Positions 34,640-48,545 are shown, counted from the stretch's first letter. The stretch is 64,000 nt of DNA from Mesocentrotus franciscanus (GCA_037976565.1 CP137674.1:4959284-5023283), one strand, 5' to 3'. Notes: generated from the letters alone by a model not told the origin. A program made the numbers and translations.

Positions 34640-36500
34640 AGGACATCATCTCTATGCATCATTACACATTTGTCCCCTCTAGCTGGCCTCCTCCCCCTAA
34701 AATTTGGCCTCTTATGGCCCTTAGGAATCAGGAGGAGTTGAGACCATAATGATCTGCCAGTGTCATGACTTCCTTGAAGAGCATACATGAATTACATGTG
34801 CTTCATTACCATATGTCTAGTTTCCTACATGATCATGCTCTCATGTGCAGTGGAAGGGTGTGAGGATGATTCTAAAATGCCGCAAGCATATCACACCTTA
34901 CCCAAGGCCAAGACAAATAAGTAGCCTCCTTTCAGACTACAAGCCATATCCTTCAAGAAGTCGTCATATTACTTGTGCACAAGCATGCGACCGAATTGCT
35001 TATTTATCAGCAGTAGACTTTCCATTCTCCTTTAAGAGATGAGTGATGTGGATTTAACTTTGATGGAATCAAACCCAGCTACAGATTTCTTGAATTATTA
35101 CACAAATTAAAGATATATAATTGCTCTTAAGACTGAAATGAGATTAAGTGTGAGTAAAGTACAGCACAACCCCTGTCCACCGCTGGAAAGCTACTTGTTA
35201 CAGCATCATGACGTAGCTGACGTGTGTTGATGCATTGGCCGGGCTCCACAATTTTGCCAATGCTAGATTCTAATTGGACTTACAGAGCAATTTAGGCCAA
35301 TTACATCGATTCTCCTCAAGAATTTCTGTTTGACGATTGTGCAAAATGCAGCACAGACCTGGGACGGAGCTTTGAAGGAATGTCTTCATGTTTAAACACA
35401 CCGAGATGAATTAACCTTTGGACAAATGAGTTTTAGAGACATCTGTAGTAACTAGCCTGTAGGCCTGTTCGCACCGACGATCATCTCGTTCTAGAAAATA
35501 GCTTCCAAGTTGACTTATCAAAGGATATTCATGCACTGTCTTCAATCAAATCCAAAACTTATAAATTCCTCAAGTGGTCACTCTGAATCTACATAAAAAT
35601 GAAATAATAACATACACAAATCCCTTGCAATCGACGACCATCTCAAAACGAATGTAATTTACAAAAATTGTGAAATTTCAAACAAAAATTTGCATGAATT
35701 TGATTTGTCAACTTGTCTTAAATGAAACAGCTAAAAAATGAGCATAATTCAAAATATAATTTGTGCCTGACAAACCTGACTTTAGTTTTTATTACATACA
35801 TTTAAGAAACAAATTCCATTCATAAGAGAACATCAAATGTCAATTTTTATAAACAATATAAACCGATGTTTTAAAACAAAGGAAAATAATGGCATGAGCA
35901 TTGAAATAACTCAAAGGAATTATCAATTTAATGAATAATATAAAGGGGGAAAAAGGAAAGGAAACAAAGTTCAATTTCAATACAAGTACAAAGAAAAGAT
36001 GAAGTACAGTGGAATGAGAAGGGAAACAAAAAAGAGAGAGAAAAAGAGTGTTAGATTGTAAATAATGAATAAGAAAAACGCCCAGAAGTTACACCTGTGC
36101 AGAAAAGATTAAAGAAAATGCATGAAAGACAGAAATACAAAAGGAGGTTTATAAACCACCATTTACATATCAGGTACCGTTAGGGGGAATTCCCATCTTG
36201 CATATTAAATCATCAGTCAGAGAAATCGGGTTGTCCTGAATACACTGTTCAACTAATCGCAAAAATAAACACATTTGCACACACAGCAAAAATGCATATA
36301 TTGTAGATGCTATACGGAAACAGGCGTAAATCTTTACGTGAAATTAGCAATCCAAATGGATTCCTGTTCTTTAATGCTCTTTAAATGCCAATAGAGTCGA
36401 TGCTTTCAGAATCAGTTCCAGAAAGGATGAAAAGTGTAGATTTTATTACAAGTGCTCTTTGGTAGTTGGTGAATTCCATTCACCTCTACCAAAATGAATG
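34640..36500. other. Non-coding sequence
   Basis: No exon with both splice sites and recognisable similarity was found. The A/G-rich stretch 35940-36060 is low complexity. Confidence 0.45.
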
Positions 36501-36510
36501 AATTCAATGA

Positions 36511-36604
36511 CCGGGGTAATAATTATATCTGTACAGCGCTTTAAAAAGATATTTTGTATTGTAAGTGCTATATAAATCCAGATTATTATTTTTTATTATT
36601 ATTT
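36511..36604 (+). mobile_element. SINE 3' tail
   Basis: GGGGTAATAATTATATCTGT, CAGCGCTTT, then GTGCTATATAAATCCAG and ATT repeats: the same 3' module as the SINE at 15950-16310, with no head found. Twin at 45765-45860. Confidence 0.65.
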
Positions 36605-37197
36605 TGGTCAATGTCCTTCTGGCTCTCAGCTTCATTGAAACAGTTTTTCAACGTTCATAAAAGTAAGAACATCTCCATGTAGGTCTCTCTACATTCACAA
36701 AATCAAGAACACCTGGGTCCTCAAACCCACGCAAGCTGAAGGAAGCTATATCCTTTCCTGCAGCAGGTAGCTATGGGTACACCTGAGCTTGAGTGTCCCT
36801 TAGCAACGGAAGCTGGTAACCAATCGAGCCCAAGCTATGTATGCAGGCCTCAATCACTGCTCTTAATTCCATTCACCTCTTTTTTTACATCAAGCAAGCA
36901 CCCTATCCAACCCACCACTATCAATATCAGTCCCCTCTGATAAAGGTGACCTATTTCCAGAAGCAGGGATAGAAAAGAAATTGCCCGGAACCAGGCTTTC
37001 CTTCGCCTTCCATCCTATATCTCAAAAAAGACTTTCCTCCTCCTCTTCATTCTCGCCAAAGTATTTATTGCTCCTGACTTTTCAAAAGGAAGATATATAT
37101 CTGTCAGCATCTATTCACAGTACAACGCAATGGTCTGATGACAGACATTCATTCTAACATTATAACGGACGTACCTAAATCTTTCAACAGGAGATTT

Positions 37198-37276
37198 CAT
37201 CTGTCCAGAGCCAGAAGGGCAATAACTCTGTGCTATTTAAATGAGTTAATGGCCTTTCTGGCGATCAGCAGATGAT
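37198..37276. repeat. PAL80 element, complete
   Basis: CATCTGTCCAGAGCCAGAAG paired with TTTCTGGCGATCAGCAGATG. Twin at 46453-46531. Confidence 0.78.
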
Positions 37277-37326
37277 ATATATCCATCAGTATAATATTAA
37301 CGATACAATGCAAGTATCTGGGACAT

Positions 37327-37826
37327 NNNNNNNNNNNNNNNNNNNNNNNNNNNNNNNNNNNNNNNNNNNNNNNNNNNNNNNNNNNNNNNNNNNNNNNNNN
37401 NNNNNNNNNNNNNNNNNNNNNNNNNNNNNNNNNNNNNNNNNNNNNNNNNNNNNNNNNNNNNNNNNNNNNNNNNNNNNNNNNNNNNNNNNNNNNNNNNNNN
37501 NNNNNNNNNNNNNNNNNNNNNNNNNNNNNNNNNNNNNNNNNNNNNNNNNNNNNNNNNNNNNNNNNNNNNNNNNNNNNNNNNNNNNNNNNNNNNNNNNNNN
37601 NNNNNNNNNNNNNNNNNNNNNNNNNNNNNNNNNNNNNNNNNNNNNNNNNNNNNNNNNNNNNNNNNNNNNNNNNNNNNNNNNNNNNNNNNNNNNNNNNNNN
37701 NNNNNNNNNNNNNNNNNNNNNNNNNNNNNNNNNNNNNNNNNNNNNNNNNNNNNNNNNNNNNNNNNNNNNNNNNNNNNNNNNNNNNNNNNNNNNNNNNNNN
37801 NNNNNNNNNNNNNNNNNNNNNNNNNN
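37327..37826. other. Assembly gap of 500 N
   Basis: Exactly 500 N. It creates an artificial open frame across 37272-37865. Confidence 0.99.
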
Positions 37827-38450
37827 TGTTTCCAGTGTAAAACTAAGGATCTATACAGGCCTTAAAGGTAGTTGTAAAGTTTTCTATGGATTATTTTGCA
37901 AAGCTTTTGTGTTGCATAAAACAATCCTTCAATAAATTGGGCCTATTCTTTTGTATCGATTGGCATGTTTGGCACTGGAGGCAAATGAAAAGTTAAAGTT
38001 GTATAAAGTTATTACGAGAACAAAGGTTTTCAGAAGGCAGTGATCTCTGACGTTTGGCATTTAGACAAATTTTGCTCATATTCAATTTGGACCATGTCTT
38101 CAAGCTTAGATCTGCTTATAAATTACTTCATTACTTTAGAAGGTAATAACATTGAAAATTTGAGAGAGTCAATATGCTCCGTGATTGACAGAATTCTGTT
38201 CTCATTCAAACTAAGCCTGGGCTTTTAGGAGATACATCTGTGGGCCTGAAGTTGGTGAACCTAAAGCTATAGGAATTTACTAAGAGTACAATACCTTGCG
38301 GAAGGGGATATTCGTCTGTTTGGAGCAAGAAGGCTGTTAACTCATACACTGTAACACATAGTTAATGCCCTTCTGGCTCCAAACAGATGATAGTCGTGGA
38401 GGGCCAGGAGTGTCAAGTTTGACAGACATGAGTGCTATACAAGAACCCAC

Positions 38451-38482
<32 letters not shown>

Positions 38483-39651
38483 GTGGATGGACAAAGGTTC
38501 CAAATAACATATCTGTTTGGAACCAGAAGGGTATTAACTCTGTGTATTGCTACATTGATATTAATTATTGCCCTTCTAGCTGCAAACAGATGACATATAA
38601 GTCCTCCCTTTGAACCTTTGGAGTATGATCAACATTGTTAATCTTCAGCTGTTATATTGTACATCTATGTGTAACACTTAACCCCTGCTGTGCTATTACA
38701 ACAATTTTGGGCAGATTCTACACACAAGTCCCTAGAAACAGTATCTAGTCTGGCATACAAGGGTTAAGAAGACGAGAGACACCACTCTCATTTGTATGAG
38801 TGTCTATGAGGGAGTGGTGTAAAACATTGAGATTGTGAACAACCTTATCATCTTTCAACTTGGTCAAGCAAAGGCTTTAGAAGAGAGCTCAGCAAACAAA
38901 AGCGCGGAAATATTGAAATTGGCACGTCTATTTGCATTGATTTCAATGCAAATGCGAGTGGTATCGATTAGCACAACTTACGCATTCACCCTCTCTCCTT
39001 TTCAAACCTCAAGCTAGCCCCAGGCATATCTCCTTTATTTATATTTTTTCCCGAGCCAAAACAGGAGGGAAAGAAAAGAGAGTACACACACGTATAAATA
39101 GGGCCAGTGCAGTCTTTTCAACGCCACATATAATTACAACATCTGCGTGGAATGTGACGTAAACATTACGCCCGTTTGAGCCCTGAGCCCGAACGAAACA
39201 TGTGAGGGCATGCCACATGTTCTTTTCTGAGTGACGAGATGGATTTGGGGCAACATTAGAGTGGGTCTGATGAAATGAGACATTCTTGGCCAAATTCTTT
39301 GAGGTCTCGGTTTCAATCTGGTCATTTGATCAGAGGTTAGACTGCTGTACTCTTCATTAAGCCAGAGATGAATTTAATTCTCTAAATAAATTAATATTAA
39401 AGTTCCACTTGCAGAAGTCAAGAAATAGGTTACCGTACCATAAATCTATAAGCAAAGGAAGTTTTTATACCAAAATTCATGTAACAGTCCCCATAAAAAT
39501 GGAATAATATAACTCTATGTTGTATTATGTTTTAGATGTTACATGTTACTTTTTTCTGCAGTATACATTTACACTGAGATCATGTTCATCTTACTTGGTA
39601 TAAAAACAATATTTTTCATTGAAAGTGGGAAAAAGCCTCCAACTTTACAAG

Positions 39652-39803
39652 ATCTTAGACTGAAAGTCACAAATCTGAATCAAGAGTCATCAATGCAGCC
39701 CGACCTTCCTTGATGATCATTTCAGAGCGTTCATCTCCAGCCAGCATCTTGGCTACGAAGGGTCACTATGGATTCTAGACTGGTCTTATTAATGTCCAAA
39801 AAG
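39652..39803 (-). pseudogene. Decayed exon duplicate, contig twin
   Basis: Counterpart of 30391-30542 with an internal 2-bp deletion that shifts the frame. Confidence 0.6.
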
Positions 39804-39841
39804 TGTTTAAAAGTTCAAATCCTAGACTGAGAATCACCTAC

Positions 39842-40047
39842 CTGAATCGGGTCATCAATGCAGCCCGTCCTTCCTTCATGATCATGTCAGAGCGTTCATC
39901 TCCAGCCAGCATCTTGGCTAGGAGAAGGGTCACTATGGATTCTAGACTGGTCTGGTTGATGTCCAGCAGGAGAATTGCTCGATTCACAAAGTTCCCGACG
40001 TCTAGTGAAGCTCTGACCTCTGCGCTGAAGTCCTTCATGGGAATCCT
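39842..40047 (-). CDS. SLC4A11-like exon, contig twin with 2-bp deletion
   Basis: Same acceptor and donor as 30584-30791 but 206 nt instead of 208: GAATCGGGTCATC replaces GAATCGTGGGTCATC near the 3' end. The last codons read ACC CGA TTC AG instead of ACC CAC GAT TCA G, so the exit phase changes. One contig is therefore wrong, or one allele is damaged. The longer form preserves the DS that resembles family members and is the likelier true version. Confidence 0.6.
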
Positions 40048-40435
40048 CTGTACCAATGTAAAAACATTAAGAGATTGGTTAGGTTTAACATTTGATGCTT
40101 CTTATTATCTCCCAGTCAATCACAAAGTGATTTAGTGATAAGGCCTTGATAAGACAGAATCGTCTTCTTCAACCATTGAAAAGTTAATAAGGTAAAATAT
40201 ATATTTTTTTTTTATCTTACTACTACTCTATACTATGAAAAAGTCGTAAAGTAAACATTCTTGCTCAGAGAATGAACAAATCAATCTCAACAATTAACAA
40301 TTTGGAATAAATCTGCAGTAAAGAAAACTAAATTTGATTCAAGGAAACACCTGTTGTCCACTTTGAAGAGTAAGGGGGGGGGGGGTAATAAATTCATGAA
40401 GTTGTGAAAAGGAAAACAAATAAAAAATTCCTTAC

Positions 40436-40476
40436 CTCATGCTGTGCATACATCAATGTGACTTCCTCCTCCTCAT
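40436..40476 (-). CDS. SLC4A11-like small exon, contig twin
   Basis: Identical to 31180-31220, with the same splice signals. Confidence 0.53.
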
Positions 40477-41712
40477 CTGTAAATGAAAGAAAATAATAAA
40501 AACAAGAATTAATTCTTCCGTTGCTCTCTTCGCATTTTTACATGTTTGCCACACATGCATATTTGCAGAAAAAAATAGGCACTAATTGAAGGAAGTATTG
40601 CTCTGTGCAACACAATGGCTTTGCAAATTTACCCATTGCCGGTCTCAGTTAGCTCCATGACAACCCATAACACCGGTATGGATTAATCTTGTACTGGAAA
40701 CAGTTAAATAATCTTGAAGCCTTTCGTATATCTATCTCATGGAAAATACAATGTGGCACAATTATATTATTTTGGTTTAGTGGTGGTTTAGTGGTGGTTA
40801 TTTTACCTGACTGCTATTAGAAAGCATAAATGCTTGTTAGTAAGCAACCAGAGGACCAACGGCTTTAGGTCCTCTCTGAGGACCTGGTAATGAGGATTAA
40901 TGCCTTACCAAAGGGCTTTTGTGTGGTTTACAAAGAGTTTTAAACAAATAGGGTATGAATTCATGCTTCAACCAACATCACAGAAATATGAAAAAATTCA
41001 TAATATATTTCTGTTAAAATAAGACATTTTTTCTAAGTAGTCTGGAGATGTGGCAGTTTTCACTTTGAACTCCCTTATAACAATTGATAAAAGATTCAAC
41101 CTTCTTAAAGTACCCTCAAAAGTGATTTCATCCTAACTGTACCATTTGAGAAATTGACACAAGCAGATGTCAACCTATAAAGTGCTCTGTCAAAGTTATG
41201 TGCACAGTAAAATAATTTATAATGAAATAGTATACTCTTAATATAAAGTGCATAGAGAATTAATCATTATGCACTAAATAAATCAAAAGTTGTTGTTGTT
41301 GTTATGGCTACTTTTCAACACCTTACAATGACCTTTTCACTGCTAATGAATGATTTAGATGTTTTTGATGTTGAATATCCCGCATAAAAGGTGAATGAAA
41401 AATAGTTTGAAAGGAATGGCTTTGCCAAGGGCGTTGTGATGCATCTTTACCATTCAAACTATCCATCTATGCAAAATGTTTACATTGATGCAGCAATATT
41501 GGTTCCACAGATGGTTGCAAAGATGGAAAAATGAGACCCTTTCAAAACATGTTTACAGTTAAAATCCATATCCACATGGAGGTAAAGCAACTACAGCTGA
41601 TAAAGTCATCATTCATAGGAGTATTCACATCGATAGCAGATATAAACATGACGCTGGCAGGAATTATCTTCTAAGACAACCAATACTCTAGTCACACTGT
41701 AGAGACCAACAC

Positions 41713-41860
41713 CAGGGACCCATTTCACAAAGCCTTTTTAATGACAAAAGAAAACTCAGTGAGAAATCTGCTGATAACCAATCAGAAGCAAGGATTTCAC
41801 TAGCTTATAACAAAAACTGTAATTTGTCACTGATGACAAGTTTTGTGAAATGAGGCCCTG
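41713..41860. mobile_element. MITE family F, contig twin
   Basis: Inverted ends CAGGGACCCATTTCACAAAG and the complement of CAGGGCCTCATTTCACAAAA. Confidence 0.8.
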
Positions 41861-42584
41861 ATCGACAGAAGACAGAACATACAACAAGTCATTTCGGAGA
41901 TAGCACTTGCACAAATGACCCTTAATATCCACAGATCTTCTCCACATGGAGACGTCCCACTTTGAACATTATAGAATAATCACTGCCAAAGTGATGGATG
42001 TGCTTCATAAATAACTCTTGTTTGCCCTCTTGAAGAGAATACTAACACCTGCGTATGATAGAATGTACCGCTGGTGCATAAATGATTACATAGCTTTCAC
42101 GCACACGTATCCAGCAGTAGTCTTGATGGGTTTTACAGTTTTGTACAAACGACCTTTATCAGTCCATGTACAGGTAGCATCTCCGAAGTGGCTTATTGGC
42201 CTGTTCCTACAAGAGACTTGGAAAGTAACGGAATTGGCTACCCAGAATAAGAATTCGGCGGTAACCCATACTGAAATGTTACAAGTATGTTTCAACAGAA
42301 AAGCAATAAACCATTTATTAGAGCAGCTCACAGAATTACCCAGGTACTCTCGATGTCTGGAAAGTGGAAATTGTTTTGGCATTGATGTACACCTTGTATT
42401 GTGATATGCAGTGACACGTAACCTTAAACCATAATGTTCATGGGAACGTTTCTACAGAGCTGAGATGGCAAGCGTACCCGGAAAAATCCATCTCTAAAGA
42501 GGAGTACAATACTCTGTTAACATTACCCGTATAACAGGAATATGGTGTGTTTCTACAGAAGTGTGAACCTAGAAATCCATTAGA

Positions 42585-42891
42585 CCCGGGGGTGTTCATA
42601 AAGCTGTTTGTAAAGTTACGCATGACTTTACGAATGACCGTAATATGAAGTGCCAGATAGGATGCCCAAAGTTTTTTCTGATGTTTTAACAAAGTGTGAC
42701 TATATTTCCAATAACCTCAATTAAATAATGGCAAAAAATATACTTTGCATTAAAAATGTTTATCTACATCTGCACAGTTCAACTTTTAGTTGATGCAGAT
42801 AAAATGATTGAGCATCCCATTTGGCTTTTCATACTTAAGTCATTCGTAAAGTCATGCGTAACTTTACGAACAGCTTTATGAAACACCCCAG
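42585..42891. mobile_element. Hairpin MITE family E, contig twin
   Basis: Counterpart of 33338-33652 with small indels at the C/G-rich termini. Confidence 0.85.
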
Positions 42892-43276
42892 GACAGTAAC
42901 AGAAAGTTACAACATTTTGAACAGGTAGAAAAACATTGATTTAAATTACCCTGTACGACAAAGGGGTGTAAAAAGATATCTTTGCAGATGCTCTCTCTAG
43001 CATTTCAATTGACAATAAATTAACAAAGCACACGCTAAATAATTTTAAATTGAAATCATCTGTTCTGGCAGTTTTTGTAGATGTTTATCATTCAAATGTC
43101 TGGGAATGTCATTTTGCATTTCTGTATGACATATGGATGCCAGACAAATATATTATCTTACAAATTCTGCAAATCCTGGTGACATGCCTCTCCATCAAGA
43201 GTACATTGCAAAGCTATGACCTAAATCTAAGGCTCACAAATTGTCTGTTCAGAACCAGAGAGGCGTTCACTCTGTG

Positions 43277-43821
43277 TTAAAGGTACTATGTCCCATTTGC
43301 AGGCCAAAAAAATGAAAAGGTTAAATTCCAACGGCATTTGAAAGACAATACTAATTTAGAACTTCCCTTAAAAAAGGGGGGCTTGAAAATGTCTTTAAGT
43401 GGGAAAATAACGACTATTAGTTGTCAAATCGACTTAGGAGCTATAGAGCCAGTAAGTAATAGTCTGATTTTTCAGACCATTGTACCGAATGGTCGTACGT
43501 TTTATGCTGCGCAAAGATTCAATCAGTTTAATTTTGGCCATTACAAGAAGTGGGTTATTGATGTAGACAAATGCTCATGTACCCTTTACAGCTCATTTTA
43601 TGTATGTTATTACCAAAGATGTAAAAAGGCCAGTCAGTCAGTCACTTAATTGTGTCTGACAGTGAAGTCTAGCAATGGGTTTCCTTGCATAATTTGAATA
43701 TTAGGACACTGCTAACGCTTAAATTTCACAGATAGGACATACATGTACATGACATATTCATAATTCCTGCAAAGTGCTACAGAATTTGATGTTGGCTGCA
43801 AAAGGGACATAGTATCTTTAA
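43277..43821 (+). mobile_element. MITE family A, contig twin of locus 2
   Basis: Counterpart of 34041-34579, again inside a PAL80 loop. The open frame 43338-43649 lies inside it. Confidence 0.88.
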
Positions 43822-45764
43822 AGTATATGAGTTAATGGCCTTCTGGCTCTAAAGAGAAGCTTTCATCTGCTAAGAGTCAAAAGGACATCATCTCTATGCA
43901 ACATTACACATTTGTCCCCTCTAGCTGGCCTCCTCCCTAAAATTTGGCTCTTATGGCCCTTAGGAATCAGGAGGAGTTGAGACCATAATGATCTGCCAGT
44001 GTCATGACTTCCTTGAAGAGCATACATGAATTACATGTGCTTCATTACCATATGTCTAGTTTCCTACATGATCATGCTCTCATGTGCAGTGGAAGGGTGT
44101 GAGGATGATTCTAAAATGCCGCAAGCATATCACACCTTAGCCAAGGCCAAGACAAATAAGTAGCCTCCTTTCAGACTACAAGCCATATCCTTCAAGAAGT
44201 CGTCACATTACTTGAGCACAAGCATGCGACCGAATTGCTTATTTATCAGCAGTAGACTTTCCATTCTCCTTTAAGAGATGAGTGATGTGGATTTAACTTT
44301 GATGGAATCAAACCCAGCTACAGATTTCTTGAATTATTACACAAATTAAAGATATATAATTGCTCTTAAGACTGAAATGAGATTAAGTGTGAGTAAAGTA
44401 CAGCACAACCCCTGTCCACCGCTGGAAAGCTACTTGTTACAGCATCATGACGTAGCTGACGTGTGTTGATGCATTGGCGGGCTCCACAATTTTGCCAATG
44501 CTAGATTCTAATTGGACTTACAGAGCAATTTAGGCCAATTACATCGATTCTCCTCAAGAATTTCTGTTTGACGATTGTGCAAAATGCAGCACAGACCTGG
44601 GACGGAGCTTTGAAGGAATGTCTTCATGTTTAAACACACCGAGATGAATTAACCTTTGGACAAATGAGTTTTAGAGACATCTGTAGTAACTAGCCTGTAG
44701 GCCTGTTCGCACCGACGATCATCTCGTTCTAGAAAATAGCTTCCAAGTTGACTTATCAAAGGATATTCATGCACTGTCTTCAATCAAATCCAAAACTTAT
44801 AAATTCCTCAAGTGGTCACTCTGAATCTACATAAAAATGAAATAATAACATACACAAATCCCTTGCAATCGACGACCATCTCAAAACGAATGTAATTTAC
44901 AAAAAAAAAATCAAACGGTGTGAAATTAAAATCAAACAAGTGTGAAATTTGCATGAATTTGATTTGTCAACTTGTCTTAAATGAAACAGCTAAAAAATGA
45001 GCATAATTCAAAATATAATTTGTGCCTGACAAACCTGACTTTAGTTTTTATTACATACATTTAAGAAACAAATTCCATTTATAAGAGAACATCAAATGTC
45101 AATTTTTATAAACAATATAAACCGATGTTTTAAAACAAAGGAAAATAATGGCATGAGCATTGAAATAACTCAAAGGAATTATCAATTTAATGAATAATAT
45201 AAAGGGGAAAAAGGAAGGAAACAAAGTTCAATTTCAATACAAGTACAAAGAAAAGATGAAGTACAGTGGAATGAAAGGGAAAGAAAAAGAGAGAGAAAAA
45301 GAGTGTTAGATTGTAAATAATGAATAAGAAAAACGCCCAGAAGTTACACCTGTGCAGAAAAGATTAAAGAAAATGCATGAAAGACAGAAATACAAAAGGA
45401 GGTTTATAAACCACCATTTACATATCAGGTACCGTTAGGGGGAATTCCCATCTTGCATATTAAATCATCAGTCAGAGAAATGGGGTTGTCCTGAATACAC
45501 TGTTCAACTAATCGCAAAAATAAACACATTTGCACACACAGCCAAAATGCATATATTGTACATGCTATACGGAAACAGGCCTAAATCTTTACGTGAAATT
45601 AGCAATCCAAATGGATTCCTGCTCTTTAATGCTCTTTAAATGCTAATAGAGTCGATGCTTTCAGAATCAGTTCCAGAAAGGATGAAAAGTGTAGATTTTA
45701 TTACAAGTGCTCTTTGGTAGTTGGTGAATTCCATTCACCTCTACCAAAATGAATGAATTCAATG

Positions 45765-45860
45765 ACCGGGGTAATAATTATATCTGTACAGCGCTTTAAA
45801 AAGATATTTTGTATTGTAAGTGCTATATAAATCCAGATTATTATTTTTTATTATTATTTT
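45765..45860 (+). mobile_element. SINE 3' tail, contig twin
   Basis: Counterpart of 36511-36604. Confidence 0.63.
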
Positions 45861-46452
45861 GGTCAATGTCCTTCTGGCTCTCAGCTTCATTGAAACAGTT
45901 TTTCAACGTTCATAAAAGTAAGAACATCTCCATGTAGGTCTCTCTACATTCACAAAATCAAGAACACCTGGGTCCCTCAAACCCACGCAAGCTGAAGGAA
46001 GCTATATCCTTTCCTGCAGCAGGTAGCTATGGGTACACCTGAGCTTGAGTGTCCCTTAGCAACGGAAGCTGGTAACCAATACGAGCCCAAGCTATGTATG
46101 CAGGCCTCAATCACTGCTCTTAATTCCATTCACCTCTTTTTTACATCAAGCAAGCACCCTATCCAACCCACCACTATCAATATCAGTCCCCTCTGATAAA
46201 GGTGACCTATTTCCAGAAGCAGGGATAGAAAAGAAATTGCCCGGAACCAGGCTTTCTTTCGCCTTCCATCCTATATCTCAAAAAAGACTTTCCTCCTCCT
46301 CTTCATTCTCGCCAAAGTATTTATTGCTCCTGACTTTTCAAAAGGAAGATATATATCTGTCAGCGTCTATTCACAGTACAACGCAATGGTCTGATGACAG
46401 ACATTCATTCTAACATTATAACGGACGTACCTAAATCTTTCAACAGGAGATT

Positions 46453-46531
46453 TCATCTGTCCAGAGCCAGAAGGGCAATAACTCTGTGCTATTTAAATGA
46501 GTTAATGGCCTTTCTGGCGATCAGCAGAAGA
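46453..46531. repeat. PAL80 element, contig twin of 37198-37276
   Basis: CATCTGTCCAGAGCCAGAAG with its complementary right arm. Confidence 0.77.
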
Positions 46532-46582
46532 TATATATCCATCAGCATAATATTAACGATACAATGCAAGTATCTGGGACAT

Positions 46583-48205
46583 ACATTCTTAGACTAATTT
46601 CAATGTTCAAAATACTGTTATACATGAGCCAGTCTTTAATTGGCAGTGATACAAATGAAAATCACAATGCCTGAATGTCAAATGAAATAAATGTTTGCCA
46701 AATGTACAATGAATTTCCAAAGAAAAAAGAACTTCATCTTTCTGTTAGCACATATTATACCATTCTGCTTGTAATTTGCAAAGACATATTTTTCTAGCAA
46801 TCAAAAGATGATTAGGTAAAATTGTCATGAAAAGGAAAGACTTTTTCAAATTTAGGGTGATATCTTTAAGATTCTATATACAGACTAACATTAAATTGTT
46901 TATAGTGGCATAGTACTTCTTTAGGACTTAATAGTTATCTGGCTACGTTTATTGTCCTACAACATGATATTAATATAGAGCTCTTTTCGCACTACTTTCT
47001 TAATTTCCATTCACGGAAATAACATGCCCCCAAGGGGAACAAATCATCTTATACAGAACATATCTTTTAAAAATCTCATCATTTAAAAAAGACATATATA
47101 CTAGGCTTGGCTACCTTCTTCTTCCTCCATACCCCTAAACTCCACGAATCCCTCCCTCCCTCCTTCTCTCTTTCTCACTCCCTCCTTCCCTCACTCACTT
47201 TCTCACTCCATTCCTCTTTTTCCCACTCCCTTCCTCTTTTCTCCTCCCCTCCTCTGCCTCTTCCCCAATCCTCCCTACATCTTTCCTCCCTTTCATTCTT
47301 GTCTTTTTTTTCCACCTGTACTTTGTTAACTTGAGAACCACTGCAACGTTCTTAATGTATCTTCACCACATCATACCATGTAATCATCCAGCAGATACTC
47401 TGTGGTCTTGTATATCGAACAAATTTCCTGCGCAAGTTCACCAATTTCTCCTATTCTCACCACAGCCTCCGATCTTCATGCCACCAGGCGACCGATCCTT
47501 TCTCGGCCTTTGGGGTGGACGCACTTTAGGCTTTCATTGCATGCATGCAGCAGCTTTAGAAGTTGATGGAATACAAATCAACATTGCTTTTAAACTCGCT
47601 CAAGTGCAGGGTTGCTTTCATAGAACAAGATGAGACATTTTCAGGAAAACAAGAAAAGGATTTGGCAATAACACCGGTCGGTTCTTGAAAGGCGCTGATC
47701 GAGGAGAGGAAATGAAGAAGGGAGAAAAAGAAAGGAAAGGAAGACGGAAAAACAATAATTACCTCGGGAGGGTGTATGTACTGTTAAGGCAATCTTAAAT
47801 TTACATGACCTGTGATAAACTTCAAAGGGGTATTAATGCATTAAATCCTAAATCACATGCTTTAATAGTATCAAACTAGGTACTCTGCACTATGATTAAA
47901 ATCAAATAGACGTGTAATATGAATGGCAAGATAACTTCATCAACCTTAAATAACTTCATTAGAACTTTTCTCATAGCAAAAAAAATATATATATTTCTTC
48001 TAAAAAAATACATAACAAGAACTTCTGAAATTTTAATAATTTACTTATTGTTCAGATTCAGATTTTCATTGGCACTGAATGGTAACGAGATCAAAATTCA
48101 TATTAAAATAGATATATGATTTTTTTTGTTTGCACACCTCAAAGAGCAGGAAGAAAATGGTAGACTTGGAGTAAAATTAATGTTCAAATTAATGTTCATG
48201 TTAAT
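46583..48205. other. Non-coding sequence with CT tract
   Basis: CT-rich low complexity at 47135-47312. The open frame 47331-47633 has no recognised similarity or clear splice context. Confidence 0.45.
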
Positions 48206-48545
48206 GTACAAGTTAGAGAGAGAGGGAGAGAGAGAGAGAAAGAGAGAGAAAGGGAGAAAGAAAGGGAGAAAGAAAGAGAGAAAGAAAGAGAGAGAGAAAG
48301 AAAGAAAGAGAAAGAAAGAAAGAGAGAGAGAGAAAGGGAGAGAGAAAGAAAGAGAAAGAGGAGGGTGATAGAAAAACATTTGATGATTTTATTTTGTCCA
48401 CCATCATCACAAAATTCAATGAAACTTCATCTGCACAAGCAATGATCTTTTGATACCCAAGAAAAAGAAAAATGGAGACAGAGAGTAAGAGAGAGCGAAA
48501 AAGAGAGAGAGAGAGAGAGGGAGAGAAGAAATGGGAGAGAGAAAA
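48206..48545 (+). repeat. GA-rich tracts separated by a ~110-bp spacer
   Basis: Purine tract 48206-48366 (GAGA, GAAA and GGGA units), a spacer, then a second tract at 48475-48545. It explains the Lys/Arg/Glu- and Ser/Phe/Leu-rich frames here. Confidence 0.9.

Larger units (their letters stand above)
28543..37326 (+). other. Duplicated block 2, left copy (contig end)
   Basis: 8,784 bp repeated at 37827-46582 in the same orientation, ending flush with the second N gap. Same interpretation as block 1: overlapping contig ends. Confidence 0.9.
37827..46582 (+). other. Duplicated block 2, right copy (contig start)
   Basis: 8,756 bp matching 28543-37326, starting flush after the gap and running on into 46583. 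It carries second copies of the SLC4A11-like exons, MITEs E, F and A, PAL80 elements and the SINE tail. One clear structural difference lies near 44900, where poly-A plus TCAAACGGTGTGAAATTAAA is added relative to about 35660. Confidence 0.9.

Noticed and set aside
37272..37865. 197-codon open frame
   Set aside because: It spans the second N gap; only the edges are real sequence.
28543..46582. Genuine segmental duplication of an SLC4A11-like gene
   Set aside because: Copies are flush with an N gap on both sides and the same pattern occurs at the other gap, which favours contig overlap.
48098..48419. Ser/Phe/Leu- and Lys/Arg/Glu-rich frames
   Set aside because: Translations of GA tracts.
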